DNA of 64,000 bases, taken from assembly GCF_000003815.2 (NCBI RefSeq), contig NC_049986.1, positions 6,243,745 through 6,307,744 on the forward strand. The letters run 5' to 3'. The first letter of the stretch is position 1; every line of letters begins with the position of its first letter. The stretch is from Branchiostoma floridae. Taxonomy: Eukaryota; Chordata; Leptocardii; Amphioxiformes; Branchiostomatidae. Of the stretch, positions 36,380 to 48,000 are shown one piece after another. A program made the position numbers and the translations under genes. A model generated the notes under the pieces. The model was given only the letters and a program-made list of their open reading frames with translations, was not told the DNA's origin and did not search any database.

Positions 36380-38524
36380 TTAGGCCCTTCGCCAACAGCT
36401 TTCTGATAACAGTGTTATGGTGGACCCGGTCGAAAGCCTTCGAGAAGTCAGTGGCAACAACCGTGCTGATACTTGCTGGGCTTTCAGCACCCTTAAATAT
36501 AGCTTGTCTACCAGACTTACAAGGGCATGGGTCGTAGATCTTCCTTTCAAACTGCCGAACTGTCTCTGATCAAATGTGACGTCATTATGAATCCATCTGG
36601 TGACAAAGAATTCGGCGATCTTGGCAAACTGTGAAGTCAAAGATATCGGTCTCAGTTGGTCTAGGCTGGCTGGCTGGGACTTGGGGACAGGTACTACCAC
36701 TGCCTGTTTCCATTGGCTGGGTACTGTGCCTTCAGCGTAGGAGGAGTTCAGAATGTGACAGAGGGGTGTACTGAGTTCACATGCGAACTCCCGCAGAACC
36801 TTAGAAGGGATGCCATCCGGGCCAGGCGCCTTGTTGGTCTTGACAGCCAACAGTCTCTTGTAGACATCCCAGACATGAAGTGTGGGTAACTCCTGGGTGG
36901 CCGGGAGGAAACTGGGTAGCTCAGAGGTGTCCAGTGCAGGGAGAGCTTGAGATACCGCAGCGAACTTGGCGTTGATGGCGTTTGCAACAGTAATGTTGTC
37001 GGCTGTCTCCGATCCAGGAATCACAATCGCACTCTCCTGTTTGGTTGTATTTAGCATTGTCATTATTTCCTGGTGCCAACGTCTTGGGTTGCACGTCTTG
37101 AGGGTGGATACGTGGTCTTTGTAGTATGACTTCTTTGCATTGGCGAGTTCTCTCTGGATGCGGTTGCGGTAGAACTTCCATACAGACGGTGACTTCCGGT
37201 GAAAAGCCTTTTGTCTTAGGCTGATCAAGTGTTTAATACGAGGAGTTACCCAAGGTTTGTCCGTACAGTGTGTTTTGAGGGTCTTGGTCGGGAAGAACGT
37301 GTCTATGGCACTTTCCAGCGTGGCGTGGAAAGCGTCAGCCTTTGCTGCTACACCAACCACATCATACACTTCCGACCACTGATGTTGGGTTATCCACCTG
37401 CCAAACTCGAACATGTCTGTTTCCCGCAGCTGCCGTACTCGCTTCCTTGTGGGCTTGACCTTGGGTTTGTCACTCGGGGTCCAAAGGACACAGGAGTGGT
37501 CACTCAAACCCAGCGGAGGCAGGATGGAAGGCTGCTCGTACAAGTCCTTCATGTTTGTGATAATCAGGTCAAGCAGTGCGTTACCTCTGGTGTTGCTTTT
37601 GACGACTTGAGATAGGTGGCCAGCTCTGCAGAGATCAGAAGTGTTCGCCCTGTTGAAGTCTCCTAGCAGAGCAATACCGCAGTCGGGATGCTTGGTACGG
37701 ATGTCATCCGATGTTGTCAACAGGTGGTTGAGAAGCAGGTCTCTGTGCGGTGAGTTGGGTGGGGAGTAAATGCCACATACGACGATAGCTGACAGCGGTC
37801 TTGGTAGTCGAAGTGGTCGAGTCCACACCCATATGCACTCAAGCTCCGTTGGTACTGTGTATTCAGTTAGTTGTCGTGACGGTATGTGCTCTTTTACATA
37901 CACCGCGACACCGCCACCTCTTCTGTCCTGCCTGTGCTTGGAGTACACATTAAAACCACTCACCGCGATAGCAGATTCAGGATGGGTGCTTGATAACCAC
38001 GTTTCGGAGATGACCCCGATGTCGACTTCATTGTGTGACAGAGTTGCTTGTAGCTCATCTACCTTGTTAATTAGCGACCTGGGATTGCACAAGATCATTC
38101 TTGGGACGTGGATTGCCTTCTTTGGAGGGGTAGCAGAACAACGCTGGATGCGACAAAGTATCCGAGTCCTTTCCAGACTACCGGTAGATAGGTATGCTCC
38201 GTTGTTTTGGTTAGCGCCGACGGATTTACATATCAAAGTAGCGGGGTGCGCCGAGGACTGCGGCCTATTTCCAATGGTGGTTAAGATTTGACGAATACAG
38301 TGTTTCCCACCTTTGCGTCCCCTTGGCCTGGAAAGCTTTTTCAGTACACCTGCTTCAACGAGAGTTGACTTTACCTGCGGCAGCAGAGGTTGCGCCATGT
38401 CATCCGATGTTGTCAACAGGTGGTTGAGAAGCAGGTCTCTGTGCGGTGAGTTGGGTGGGGAGTAAATGCCACATACGACGATAGCTGACAGCGGTCTTGG
38501 TAGTCGAAGTGGTCGAGTCCACAC
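36380..38524 (-). pseudogene. LINE endonuclease/reverse transcriptase ORF, 714 aa as read, frameshifted
   Basis: The open frame includes the endonuclease and the N-terminal half of the RT. Its first about 40 residues are a duplicate of residues about 232-272, so the ATG is an artefact of the rearrangement and not the native start. The last about 35 residues after KAQQ are out of frame. The expected RT motif A (D..KAFD) is found in the neighbouring frame, and the YVDD block is in the frame 36150-36395. It belongs to the element, not the host. Confidence 0.85.
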
Positions 38525-38565
38525 CCATATGCACTCAAGCTCCGTTGGTACTGTTGGTACAATGT

Positions 38566-39413
38566 TATACTTTGCAGGAATCAGGTAGAAAGAATAGAAG
38601 CATCTGAATGCATTTAGGTCTTCTGGATCTGTTTGTCTTTAAAACCTGTTTGTCCTAACTTTCTGCTCCTGCTTGGTTTGACACAGAGGGGTTTGACGTT
38701 ATTCTCATTTACATTATGTCTCTTGGACAACTTTGTCACAGCTGAGACCAATAGATGAAAATTAAAGAAGTAACTTTTATTTACTGTTATTTATTTTTTA
38801 TTGTAACATTGATGTCTGTCTCAACAATTTAAATTTAGACAGCTACATTTAAACAAATTTTTTTTTGTCGCTTAAATGGGTCAGCTATATGATGATAACA
38901 GTAATGACACGAACCGAGGTGTATATGGTGTCATAACGCCTGGTCCTTTGCTATAACCACCGAAAAAAACACTGAGTGAGCGAAGCGAGGTGGTTTCATG
39001 ATATAGTCATTAACCGTAAACCCTTAACTATCGCATAACGAAATGTTATGCAATAGTTGTGTAGAATACCTTTCGAAAATACGGCATTATTGAGCGTGGG
39101 AAGCATAGAGAATAAAAGAAACAACATAGCGTAGACAAACTTATAGGATAGCAAGGCAGGTATACGAATAAGCTGAAGAGTCCGAACTACTAACAAGGAC
39201 TTGTCCGAACAACTAACAAGGACTTGATCCTTAAACTACTCACTTGTGACTAAACGCAGCCTGACCTTTATATGTTCAATTAACTGCGCGTCCAATTCAA
39301 AAGTAACTGAATCAATTTCAAATCATTGCTGCCATAAGAGGTACAAGTCATCATGAGAAATTATTTGTGAGTGCAGTCACGTGACGAATAAATTAGTCTT
39401 ATAAAATATATCT
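38566..39413. other. Intergenic, no gene seen
   Basis: AT-rich sequence between the LINE and a short inverted-repeat element. I found no exon, RNA gene or clear repeat. Confidence 0.5.
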
Positions 39414-39422
39414 GTTTGGAAG

Positions 39423-39676
39423 AGCACGTCACCGGAACGTACTGCGCCTGCGCGAAAAGTATAGACATGCTAAACCTTGCTAAACCCCCGGTTTACTAAA
39501 GGGCCGCATTTAAGAAAGTACGTGCGTATAGAAGGGTAAAATCCCGTGTACGTTTTACATGAAACCATGTCTCTAACATATACTGTGCAACAAGCGGGAT
39601 TTCAATGCAACGTTGACCAAACCAAGCCCCAAAACACCAGGGTTCGCGCAGGCGCAGTACGTTCCGGTGACGTGCT
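39423..39676. mobile_element. 254-bp MITE with 9-bp target duplication
   Basis: The terminal inverted repeats match over about 34 bp, starting AGCACGTCACCGGAACGTAC. The direct repeat GTTTGGAAG flanks them (39414-39422 and 39677-39685). The inside is non-coding. The duplication size fits Mutator-like elements, but its TIR is unlike the 5.2-kb foldback element. Confidence 0.85.
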
Positions 39677-39685
39677 GTTTGGAAG

Positions 39686-41003
39686 GTCCTAGCGTCAAGG
39701 TAGCAGAACACGATATTCATCCGCGACCCACTACATAAAGTAGTGCGGATAAAATTGTTAAAAGGCTCAGTAGAAAGCCTTCTTGGAGAGGTAGCCTGAT
39801 ATAACCTGTGTTTAAGAAATATGTGGACTTTGTGACTGCATGATTTAGATTGTAACGGCTTCCCAGTCCAATTATGAAAGCGCCCCATTACGCAATTGCC
39901 TTTCTTTAGTGTGAACCGGCTGCAGATATTTGACCTCCGCAGAGCGGCGTTTCAAAGTGGGCGTCACCAAGTGAATTCCGTAAAGGCTGAAAACTGTGTT
40001 CTGCTACTTCGACGTTGACAACGAAATCTAAGGACTGTAAGGGCCAGGTAAGTGTTATTTTATGTTCTTGAAACTTGGATTAAATCTTAACAGGGTGAGA
40101 CATAACGGAGCTATTGCTTGCATACACAACAAAAAAAAAGAGGTAGGGGCCCTTGCCGGTGTGCTTAGATTAATTAGATATGTCCAGATATGTTTTTTTG
40201 TCAGTACAAACCTTGTGTGTTACGCCATGATACTGTCTATTGGTGGATTCTGTTGAGGGAACGTTTTATGAAACATGTAAAATTTAACAAAAAGGAATAG
40301 ACAGTATTTCTATAGACACCGTTGTGTGGTGAAGATCATTGCACACTTTGAGACTTGAATGTTATAGGATCTAGGTTTACGTGTGGCTAGATCGGGTTGA
40401 GTAAGGAAGGAAGGTTTCAATCAGATAATCTTAGCACAAAACGCTATCATTAAAAGCAAAGATAGATTCATTCATGCATATCAAAAAAAAGATAAACTGG
40501 CTTTTGAATGATATGAACCTTGTGGCCCGTTATCTAACTACAACAGACCTGTTATCGTAGCCCACGTGGGAATTTGCTGTACTATTTTCTCAGGACTATG
40601 TTCAGAAATATGACACAACTATGATGCACGACCCGTGTGTATGCGATTGAAACAATTGGTCTACGATTTTCCATGATGCATGACACAGTGAAATTTATGT
40701 AGTCGCACACTGCCTGACGACATCAAGTTTCAGAACCTTTTTTTGTGATAAGTTGTTTTTTTTTAATACAGAATTTCCTTCGTTTGAGCTCCCGCTACCA
40801 AGTAGCTCTGAGGAAACTGGAACCGTAAAAGAGATATGATAATAAATATTAGCCAAAATTGTAACGGTAGAGTCCAAATTCAAACTTATCCACCAAGAGG
40901 CCCATATGCTACAGCTGCGAACACAACGCAGAAGAACCTTACATCCGTAGGGTGTAAACCTCATATCGGCAAATGCCAATTTTGATCTCATTATGTGGGT
41001 TAA
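39686..41003 (+). other. Upstream region of CLN8-like gene 2, with a possible 5' UTR exon
   Basis: A strong donor (GGCCAG|GTAAGT) at about 40047-40053 follows GC-richer sequence (39900-40047). It could be the untranslated first exon of CLN8-like gene 2, whose coding exon begins right after an acceptor at 41874-41876. Transcript data would be needed; nothing else was recognised. Confidence 0.35.
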
Positions 41004-41542
41004 AGGGGCATTCCACTCCAGACGGGACTGTTATTTTCCGATAGATATCATTTACAGAAGTGATAAATGTATGCTACGTACCATTATACGATAGAGAACC
41101 CATTAGCCCCACGCGCATCAAAAAGCATTCAGACTTCTACAAAACTCCCCGAGTACCCTCTAATTAGATTAAATCAAACTCAGCCTATGGCTGAATACAA
41201 TGTGCCTGACAACGCCTGACTTAAGTTAGGATACAAAGCTAATTTCAGGGGCGCTAAGCAAAAGACCTCTTGATATGTGTTATTTGACATCTTGTGAATA
41301 ATTAGTATTCTTGGTGTGCTTTGCGCCCCTCATTTATGCCGAAAATTTTCACGATAAAGGAAGTGTCTACATGTATAGGGAATACATGGGTAGGGTCTGC
41401 ATGTGAGTGCCATATTGTTTTACAAGCACACATTGCGTAATTCGCCACAAGTGGAATTACAAAAAAAAGGTCGGCTAATCATGTATTCATTGATACATTA
41501 TCTATTGGAAAATAACACTCCCTTCTGGGGTGGAATGCCCCT
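41004..41542. mobile_element. 539-bp TTAA-flanked MITE
   Basis: The ends are AGGGGCATTCCACTCCAGAC and the complement of AGGGGCATTCCACCCCAGAA, and the arms extend through GTTATTTTCC. TTAA lies on both sides (41000-41003 and 41543-41546). There is no transposase. This is a piggyBac- or Kolobok-type non-autonomous element. A single related end (TTTAAAGGGGTACTGAAG) sits at about 44031, with no partner found. Confidence 0.85.
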
Positions 41543-41877
41543 TTAATCGTATTTTGTGGCCTTTCTGTGGCTTTCTAACGGAATTTGTTGCCCCACTCTC
41601 ATTTAAATGTAAAGTCAATGACACAATAGACGAACTTACCAATGAAGCCTTGGTTGAAGTAAAAAAAAAAAAAGCGGTACTGTATTTTTATAAGCATAGC
41701 AAACATGCACACAGAAAATAAAGGAAAAAGAGAAAAACAGTCTTTTTTGCTTAATACGTCGAGTCTTCTGGAGCCTTGACAAACAGGGTGAATAGGGACA
41801 TTTTTCAGATTAAGATTTTTTTTTCCTTTTTGGAAATGCATACCTTAAAAGCAATGTTTGTATCATCTAGTTTCAGC

Positions 41878-43695
41878 ATGGGTCTAGTCGAAGCCATCCA
41901 CCCCTCCCTCGGGACCATAGACTACAGACAGCCGATGGTCAAACTGGTCTTCATCGGTGGTTCGTTTCTGTTTCTCTCCACCGTATTTCTGGTCGGCGCC
42001 CAGGGATCCAAATGGCTTAAACCGTACCAGAACTTGCCATTAAGAAACAAGGTTTGTCCATCGTAATTTTCTGGCAAACTCAATTAAAATATAAATTTGT
42101 TAGCCTTAGATAAATTTGGCTGCATTCACTATTTTTTTAATCAAGTGCTATCAAAGGATATTAACAAAGTTCTCTGCACACAAATCAATGTATTATTCAA
42201 GCTTACGTTTCGGTTACAGCCTATTAACTTCCTCGATGCAGTACTGACTGGGTTTCTGTCATGATACTAAATGTAGCTAGGTGTCGCTGCTAACAGGTGT
42301 GGTCCCAAACGTAAAGTGTTCACACGTGCACATATATATTAGGCACTTTATGCGGTATTAACAATTTTGTTATCCGGTGACTTACCAACCTGTGGCGACA
42401 ATCAACGTTTGAGAATCGATGCAGAAAAAATCATTTGTCATATTTTTTTGCCTCAGGTGATTTGGAACAGGAGATGTGTCAGGGCTATCTTTGGGCTGTT
42501 TGGAACAGTGGTGGGAAGCTGGGTCATCTGGTGGGACGAGGTATGAAATATTAACAATCAATCAATCAATCAAATGGTTTATTTGATGTTATTTTGATGT
42601 TGTTCTTATTTTAGATAGTTACTCACAGGTATTATGGGAATTCCCCGTTTTAGGCCCACAAAATCAATTAATGACGTTATATTACGTCATAATGATATTA
42701 AAAAAATCAGGAACGATTATACTTGACAAGCATGCCACCCCCTTCAAGTTTGGTGGTCGTACAGTAAGCCGTTACGAAATTACGAAGGGGGGGGGGGGGC
42801 GAATGACCCAATGTAACGTCCACCCACCTCACCCCCCTCAGGCCAGGGATCCGGAATGCCAAAAAAGCCCAAGCAGGATAGACAAAAAGAATAGAGAAAA
42901 TCACGTGTGTGGGTTAGATACTTTCTACATGTGGGTTGGTGGGTGTGTTTGTTTAGGTGTGCGTGTGTTTGTATAGTATGTATGTGATTGTGTACGTATG
43001 TCTTTGTGTCAAACAAAAGACATTACATAAAGGGTCTTCTGGCGCAATCTTTTTTTTTTCTTTTTAATTTCTATTCAATTTGACTTATTATTTGTTTTTC
43101 TACTTTCTCATTTTCCTAGGTTGCCAATGAGACAACACCGACTGGCTTCGTTGCGGTCTACGTCGCACTTGGCTATTTCCTCTTTGACACACTAGTCCTC
43201 TTATCCATTGAACTCATGACAGAAAAAAATGATATCCTACAAATCGGCCACCACTGTTTAGCATTGCTCTTAATGAGTTTTGCTGCCTACTACGAGTGTT
43301 TGCAATACTTTGTTGTGAGTGGTTTATTTCTTGAAATGGTTATGCCCTTTGACACGCTCTGCTATATCCTAGCAAAATGTGGGAGGGCGAAATCCATGAT
43401 TTGGAAGGTCGGTCAGGCAGCCCATATCCACACTTACCATCTTCGATCAGCTGTCGAGTGTTTCACGTGGGTCCAGATCTACCGACACTGGAACCATGTG
43501 TGGAAAAACACGCCTCTCCCACTTTTATTCACGTACTTGTTTTGTTTGAGTATGGTCACGTTTGTCATGACCCCATACTGGGGCTATAAGGAGACGGATA
43601 GACTTTTCAAATCAATTCATAACTACCCGATCCCGAATCAGGAACAAGAAAACCGAGTTCAAAATGGTGATGTTATCCACGAAAAAGACATGTGA
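41878..43695 (+). CDS. CLN8-like TLC-domain protein 2 (277 aa, 3 coding exons), lacks KKxx
   Basis: Paralogue of the gene at 15096-16669. Exons 41878-42051, 42457-42540 and 43120-43695. Exons 1 and 2 have exactly the same lengths (174 and 84 nt) and phase as gene 1. The N-terminus MGLVEAIHP.LGTI.YRQPM is nearly identical. The TLC region keeps GSWVIWWDE, YYECLQYFVVSGLFLEM, HIHTYHLRSAVECF and MTPYWGYKETDRLF. The C-terminus differs: it ends EKDM, with Lys only at -3, so the KKxx retrieval signal of gene 1 and of vertebrate CLN8 is absent. The NPIDWNF motif is also lost. As in gene 1, the ATG follows a TTTCAG acceptor by one base, so a 5' UTR exon is expected upstream. It may be a subfunctionalised CLN8 with different localisation. 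Confidence 0.88.
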
Positions 43696-45025
43696 AAACA
43701 TTATCATATCATATCATATCATCGGATAGGAGACAGTTTGCCTATGAAATCCGCTTCTAACAATTAACAATCAAAAACAAAACTAGTTCCATTTTATTTA
43801 AAATATTATGGGAGGTCTTAAACCTTTCTTGACAGAGGATACATGTTAAAGTGCACGGGAAAAAATAAATACGTGTGCGTAAAACTGCCAAATGACCTGT
43901 GCCGAGGCTACGATATTTCTTAGAACGATGTCGGCAGCAATTCTATACAAGCAAAGTAAGCTTATGATTTCTATAGTGTGATGACATCAAGATGACAAAA
44001 ATGTTTTACAAAATGTACTTAATTTGATTTAAAGGGGTACTGAAGTTCAGAAAGGGATTTTATTTTCAAACTGCACCGGCGTATTGCTGTAGGAATTCCT
44101 GGTAAAACTCATAGAAATTAATTAATAAAGTACATTTTTGCTAAGAGCTTATCACCGTAATTTCAGTCAATGTGCAAGGGTGCCTAAATAACGTGCTACA
44201 GTTTTATTTCACGTAAATGGGCCATATAACATGGGACAAGAATGTTCATTTGTCTACTGCACGTTGTTTATTGTTTGTTCCATTTTAAGAATGTAATATT
44301 ACAATAATAACCGAATATAACGAATAAGATTTTTATACATTCTGTTCCGCAACCCATTTTACCGGCATGTTAGTGGCGAAAGTAAAAAGACATTTAGTTG
44401 CCGTCATTTGTACATTATTAGTATAGTATTTACATTTCATGTTTATTTTGAATTTTTTTAGGTAAAGCACTTATGAAACAGATTATTCATAAACAATTTT
44501 ACAGTAATTTAAGAATGTATTGAAGGATGAACAATTCATCAACTTATCTGATAATTAGTTCTCATTCGAAAAACGACAATTGGTACATGCGAAGATAATC
44601 TCTAATATAGTATTGTACTTTTAACATCTTATTACAAAGATAGGCGATGATCCTCATTTTGAATTTAGCTAATAAGAATGTATAGGTTTAAACAATAAGT
44701 AAAATAACATATTATCAATTATATACTAGAGCACGAGTATCTATTTTAGAATAACTTTGCATAGTCATATTATCATTAAACTGGACAGAACGGCAATTAT
44801 TTCGTATTCAATGTAACTTAGCATTACCATCGACAACATTTTACTCTTTATCTTAACATAAGAGTTATGATATATATGTATATTAATCGAGACAAAATTT
44901 AGTCAAATAAGGCAAAAAATGACCGATTAAAATGCGCACCATGTAAAAATCAGTATTTGGCTTAGACATTTTGTTTCCATTCTTTAGTCTATTTATCCTT
45001 ATAATCGTTAGAATACAGCCATCAT
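43696..45025. other. Intergenic between convergent CLN8-like gene 2 and FAXDC2-like gene 1
   Basis: Very AT-rich, no exon or RNA gene seen. It holds the 3' ends of two convergent genes. It includes a lone MITE end (TTAAAGGGGTACTGAAG, near 44031) and a short ATCAT repeat just after the CLN8-like stop. Confidence 0.55.
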
Positions 45026-48000
45026 TTACTTCAGTTTCTTGTCCCTTTTGAATTTTTTGACGGAGTTCGAGAGCGGAGTGATACCATTCAGAGTTCTGTG
45101 ACGCGCCGCGGCTTTGCTCTGTCGGTAAGCTGTATCCGTCCCCAGCAGGCGATCGAGCAAACCATAGACACCGAAGTTAGAATTGAATCTGGAAAACATA
45201 GACAAATTTAGATAAAACAACTATATTTATATCAGTAGAAGATTAGGAAACAAAAATACTGAACTTTGCAGCTCTTTTAGAAACCATGTTAAAATCAGGG
45301 AGGGACTAGGAAATTGATTTTCCTATATGTAATGCATGGGCCAGTGTTAACAGCGAATTAATAAAAAGACATTGTGCAAAAACTGAAATTTCTTTGAGAA
45401 AGGTCGAAGAAGATTAGAATCATAAAACACGCTTACTTGGAGTGGTGGAAGTCATGGAACTCTGGAGACCGGAAGTTGAAGGGCAGGTCATATCCGGAAT
45501 GGTCCGTGACCGTGATGTACAGCCCGTAGCAGCCGAACAGCCAGATGGTGCTCACGTGACAACCTGGAAACAAACACGTGATGAACACGTGACAGCCAAG
45601 TTTATGATGCTACAGGCATATATGCAAACGTCATTCCCTTATGGACATATGAACATTGAAACGGAATAAAAACAGTGCCAAAACTGTCAGAATTTTCAAT
45701 TTTTGTTTTTCCAAGTATCGTGTAATCTCCATCTTTTTATGTCGGGAGTGATAGCGTTGTTGTTATTTATTTTAGGCATGAAGCCGTAGTTGAGATTTGA
45801 TTTACATGTCTATTTGATATTTGGCTTCAGATTAAAGTGAGATACTCTCTCGCTTCATAGGATATGTTAGAGTACACATACGAGAAAGGACACTAAAAAC
45901 TTGTGTATCTACCCTACGTTATTTTGATGACATAGGTTGCCGCCATTTTGGTGACGTAGTGCACACGGTACATTGAACTCACCAGTGACGAGTGGTCCAA
46001 GCAGAGGTGGGAGGACCCCAGAGAAAACATTTTCTATGGGATAGGCGTAGGGCGCTGCAATACTGATGGGGGCCGTCAGTTCATGGTGCTTCTTGTGAAT
46101 ACGCTTGTACAAGTACGGGTGGTGCAAAATCCTGGAGAAAGAAATAATGAATGAAGGAATGAATGAATGAATTAATGAATGAATGAAGAAATGAAAGAAG
46201 GAAGGAAGGCAGAAAGGAAGGAAGGAAGGAAGGCAGAAAGGAAGGAAAGAAGGAAGGAAGGCAGAAAGGAAGGAAGGAAGGAAGGAAGGAACGAAGGGAG
46301 GAAGGAAGGAAGGAAGGAAGGAAGGAAGGAAGGATCCGGAGGCTACAGGAAGGAAGGAAGGAAGGAAGGATCCGGAGGCTACAAACCTATACCATTTACG
46401 ATCTTCCGCTGTGGTGCCGTAACAAGCCACTAGGAGACCCAAAGTCTGATCATTTCAATGTCTCAGCAAGGCCTACAAATATACCAAATATTGATACAAT
46501 CCATATAGGTCTCATCATTCACTTATTACGCATTAATAACCTGTGCGAAAAGTAGAAGCCGGCTTCTTCCCCCAACATCAGTGCAGGAAAGTCCACTAGA
46601 ACGTTCCAAAAGGAGGGCAGCTCTCGTCCATAATCACACCCCCGCCACATCAGAATGGGCCAGGCCAGGCAGATGGCGACAAATGTAACGAGGGCGGTGA
46701 TTGGTAGTTGGAGTGCCACTTTGCGTAAAATTGCAGGTTCTACCTGAGTATTAGAAATTATAATGCTCACTAAGTAGTCAAAACAGATGCACACACACAC
46801 ACTCTCTCTCTCACACACACACACACAACGGACACATTTTACATGACAATGTTTGAACTACAGTCTTTTTTTACCTCGCCCATTACATCGAAATCTTGAA
46901 AATACGTAAAAATGAGCTCAAGTTTGTCCGTTCGTTTTCTTTTAAGCAACTCTTATTATGTTATTACCCTAGCGGGGGTCATCATACTGCAGTCGACATT
47001 CAACCCGACCAAACAAACATCATAATTCAACTCTTACATAGTGGTGCGTACCTAAACTCAATTTCAAGTTCAGGTCCGGATTCAGGTCCAGCAGTTCAGG
47101 TTCAGGTCCGGACTTAAAGTCCGGACCTGAACCCATCATCGCATATTATGTGCATTTTTGAGGGGGGGGTGCACAAAAATTGCATGTTAGCATGAATTGA
47201 TGTGAAAAATACATGAAAATGATAGACAGCCAGTGTAAACACGAACTGTTTTTTGTCTTTTTCTACTAGTGTAAATTTCACTGTCCATGGAAGGTTTTAG
47301 ATGGTTTAGAACAATAAAAGGGAATGTAAGTGACAGATTGCTTTTGGCAAGTCCGGACTTGGCTCCGGACATTTAGTTTTTTTTTGGACTTGGACCTAAA
47401 CATTTTTAGGTCCAATTCCAAGTCCGGGCTTTAGGTACGCACCACTACATACTCTTACATGTCTAAAAACGGAGTCGTATTCGTCTATCATTCACCACAG
47501 TGTCTGACTCTGTTACGCACTACTTTGAGCCAAACTACTATTGACCGTGAAAGTCGCGGATGAATACTATGTTACGTCATACATACCGGAGGAGCATTGA
47601 CGTCCGGCTGTATCTTGTACTTGACCAAGGCAGCAGGCCTCCCCGTGATGTCCATATACAGGTACAAGGAGTTCAGGACGGCAAACGTTAGGCCATATAC
47701 ATTGGTACTACCTGTAAAATTAGAAAAAGACAAGCTACTGAACTATGTAGAAACTAACATCAATCTTACTCGATGTTGTTTTTTGTCATTTTTATCATCG
47801 TATTTCTAATTACGCATTTATTTATTATCGTATCTGTAATTGCGCATTTAATTTTTCTCTTTCCGTTATGTACATTATTACTTGTATGTGAACATTGATG
47901 TCAAGAATTTCTTATTACTTACCCAGAGTTCCAAGTAGATAGGCGTTTCCGCCGTACCAGTCGTAGACCTTCTGCCATTGGTTCTGACAGAACGTCCCAG

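Larger units (their letters stand above)
35245..38565 (-). mobile_element. CR1-group non-LTR retrotransposon, 5'-truncated, rearranged and inactive
   Basis: The minus strand encodes an apurinic-type endonuclease (CNPRSLINKVDELQ near its start; LLGDFN and GLSDHS catalytic motifs) followed by a reverse transcriptase (NKAPGPDG, RPISLTSQFAKI, KYVDDMNL). The main open frame is 36380-38524. It is broken by a frameshift near 36.48 kb. An in-frame TGA near 36150 separates the YVDD block from the C-terminal part (35448-36089). The tail at about 35250 has AATAAAGTCATCTTGTATCT followed by a repeat of TTGTAT. About 150 bp of the endonuclease region (37707-37857) is repeated at the 5' end (38399-38556). 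The CR1/L2 group is assigned from recalled similarity. Confidence 0.9.

Noticed and set aside
35448-38524. A host gene coding for a 714-aa protein
   Set aside because: The endonuclease and reverse-transcriptase motifs, frameshift and internal stop identify it as a dead LINE.
46179-46442. Lys/Glu/Gly-rich and Pro/Ser/Phe-rich ORFs
   Set aside because: They are readings of a (GAAG)n array; only the end of the minus frame overlaps a real FAXDC2 exon (45983-46131).
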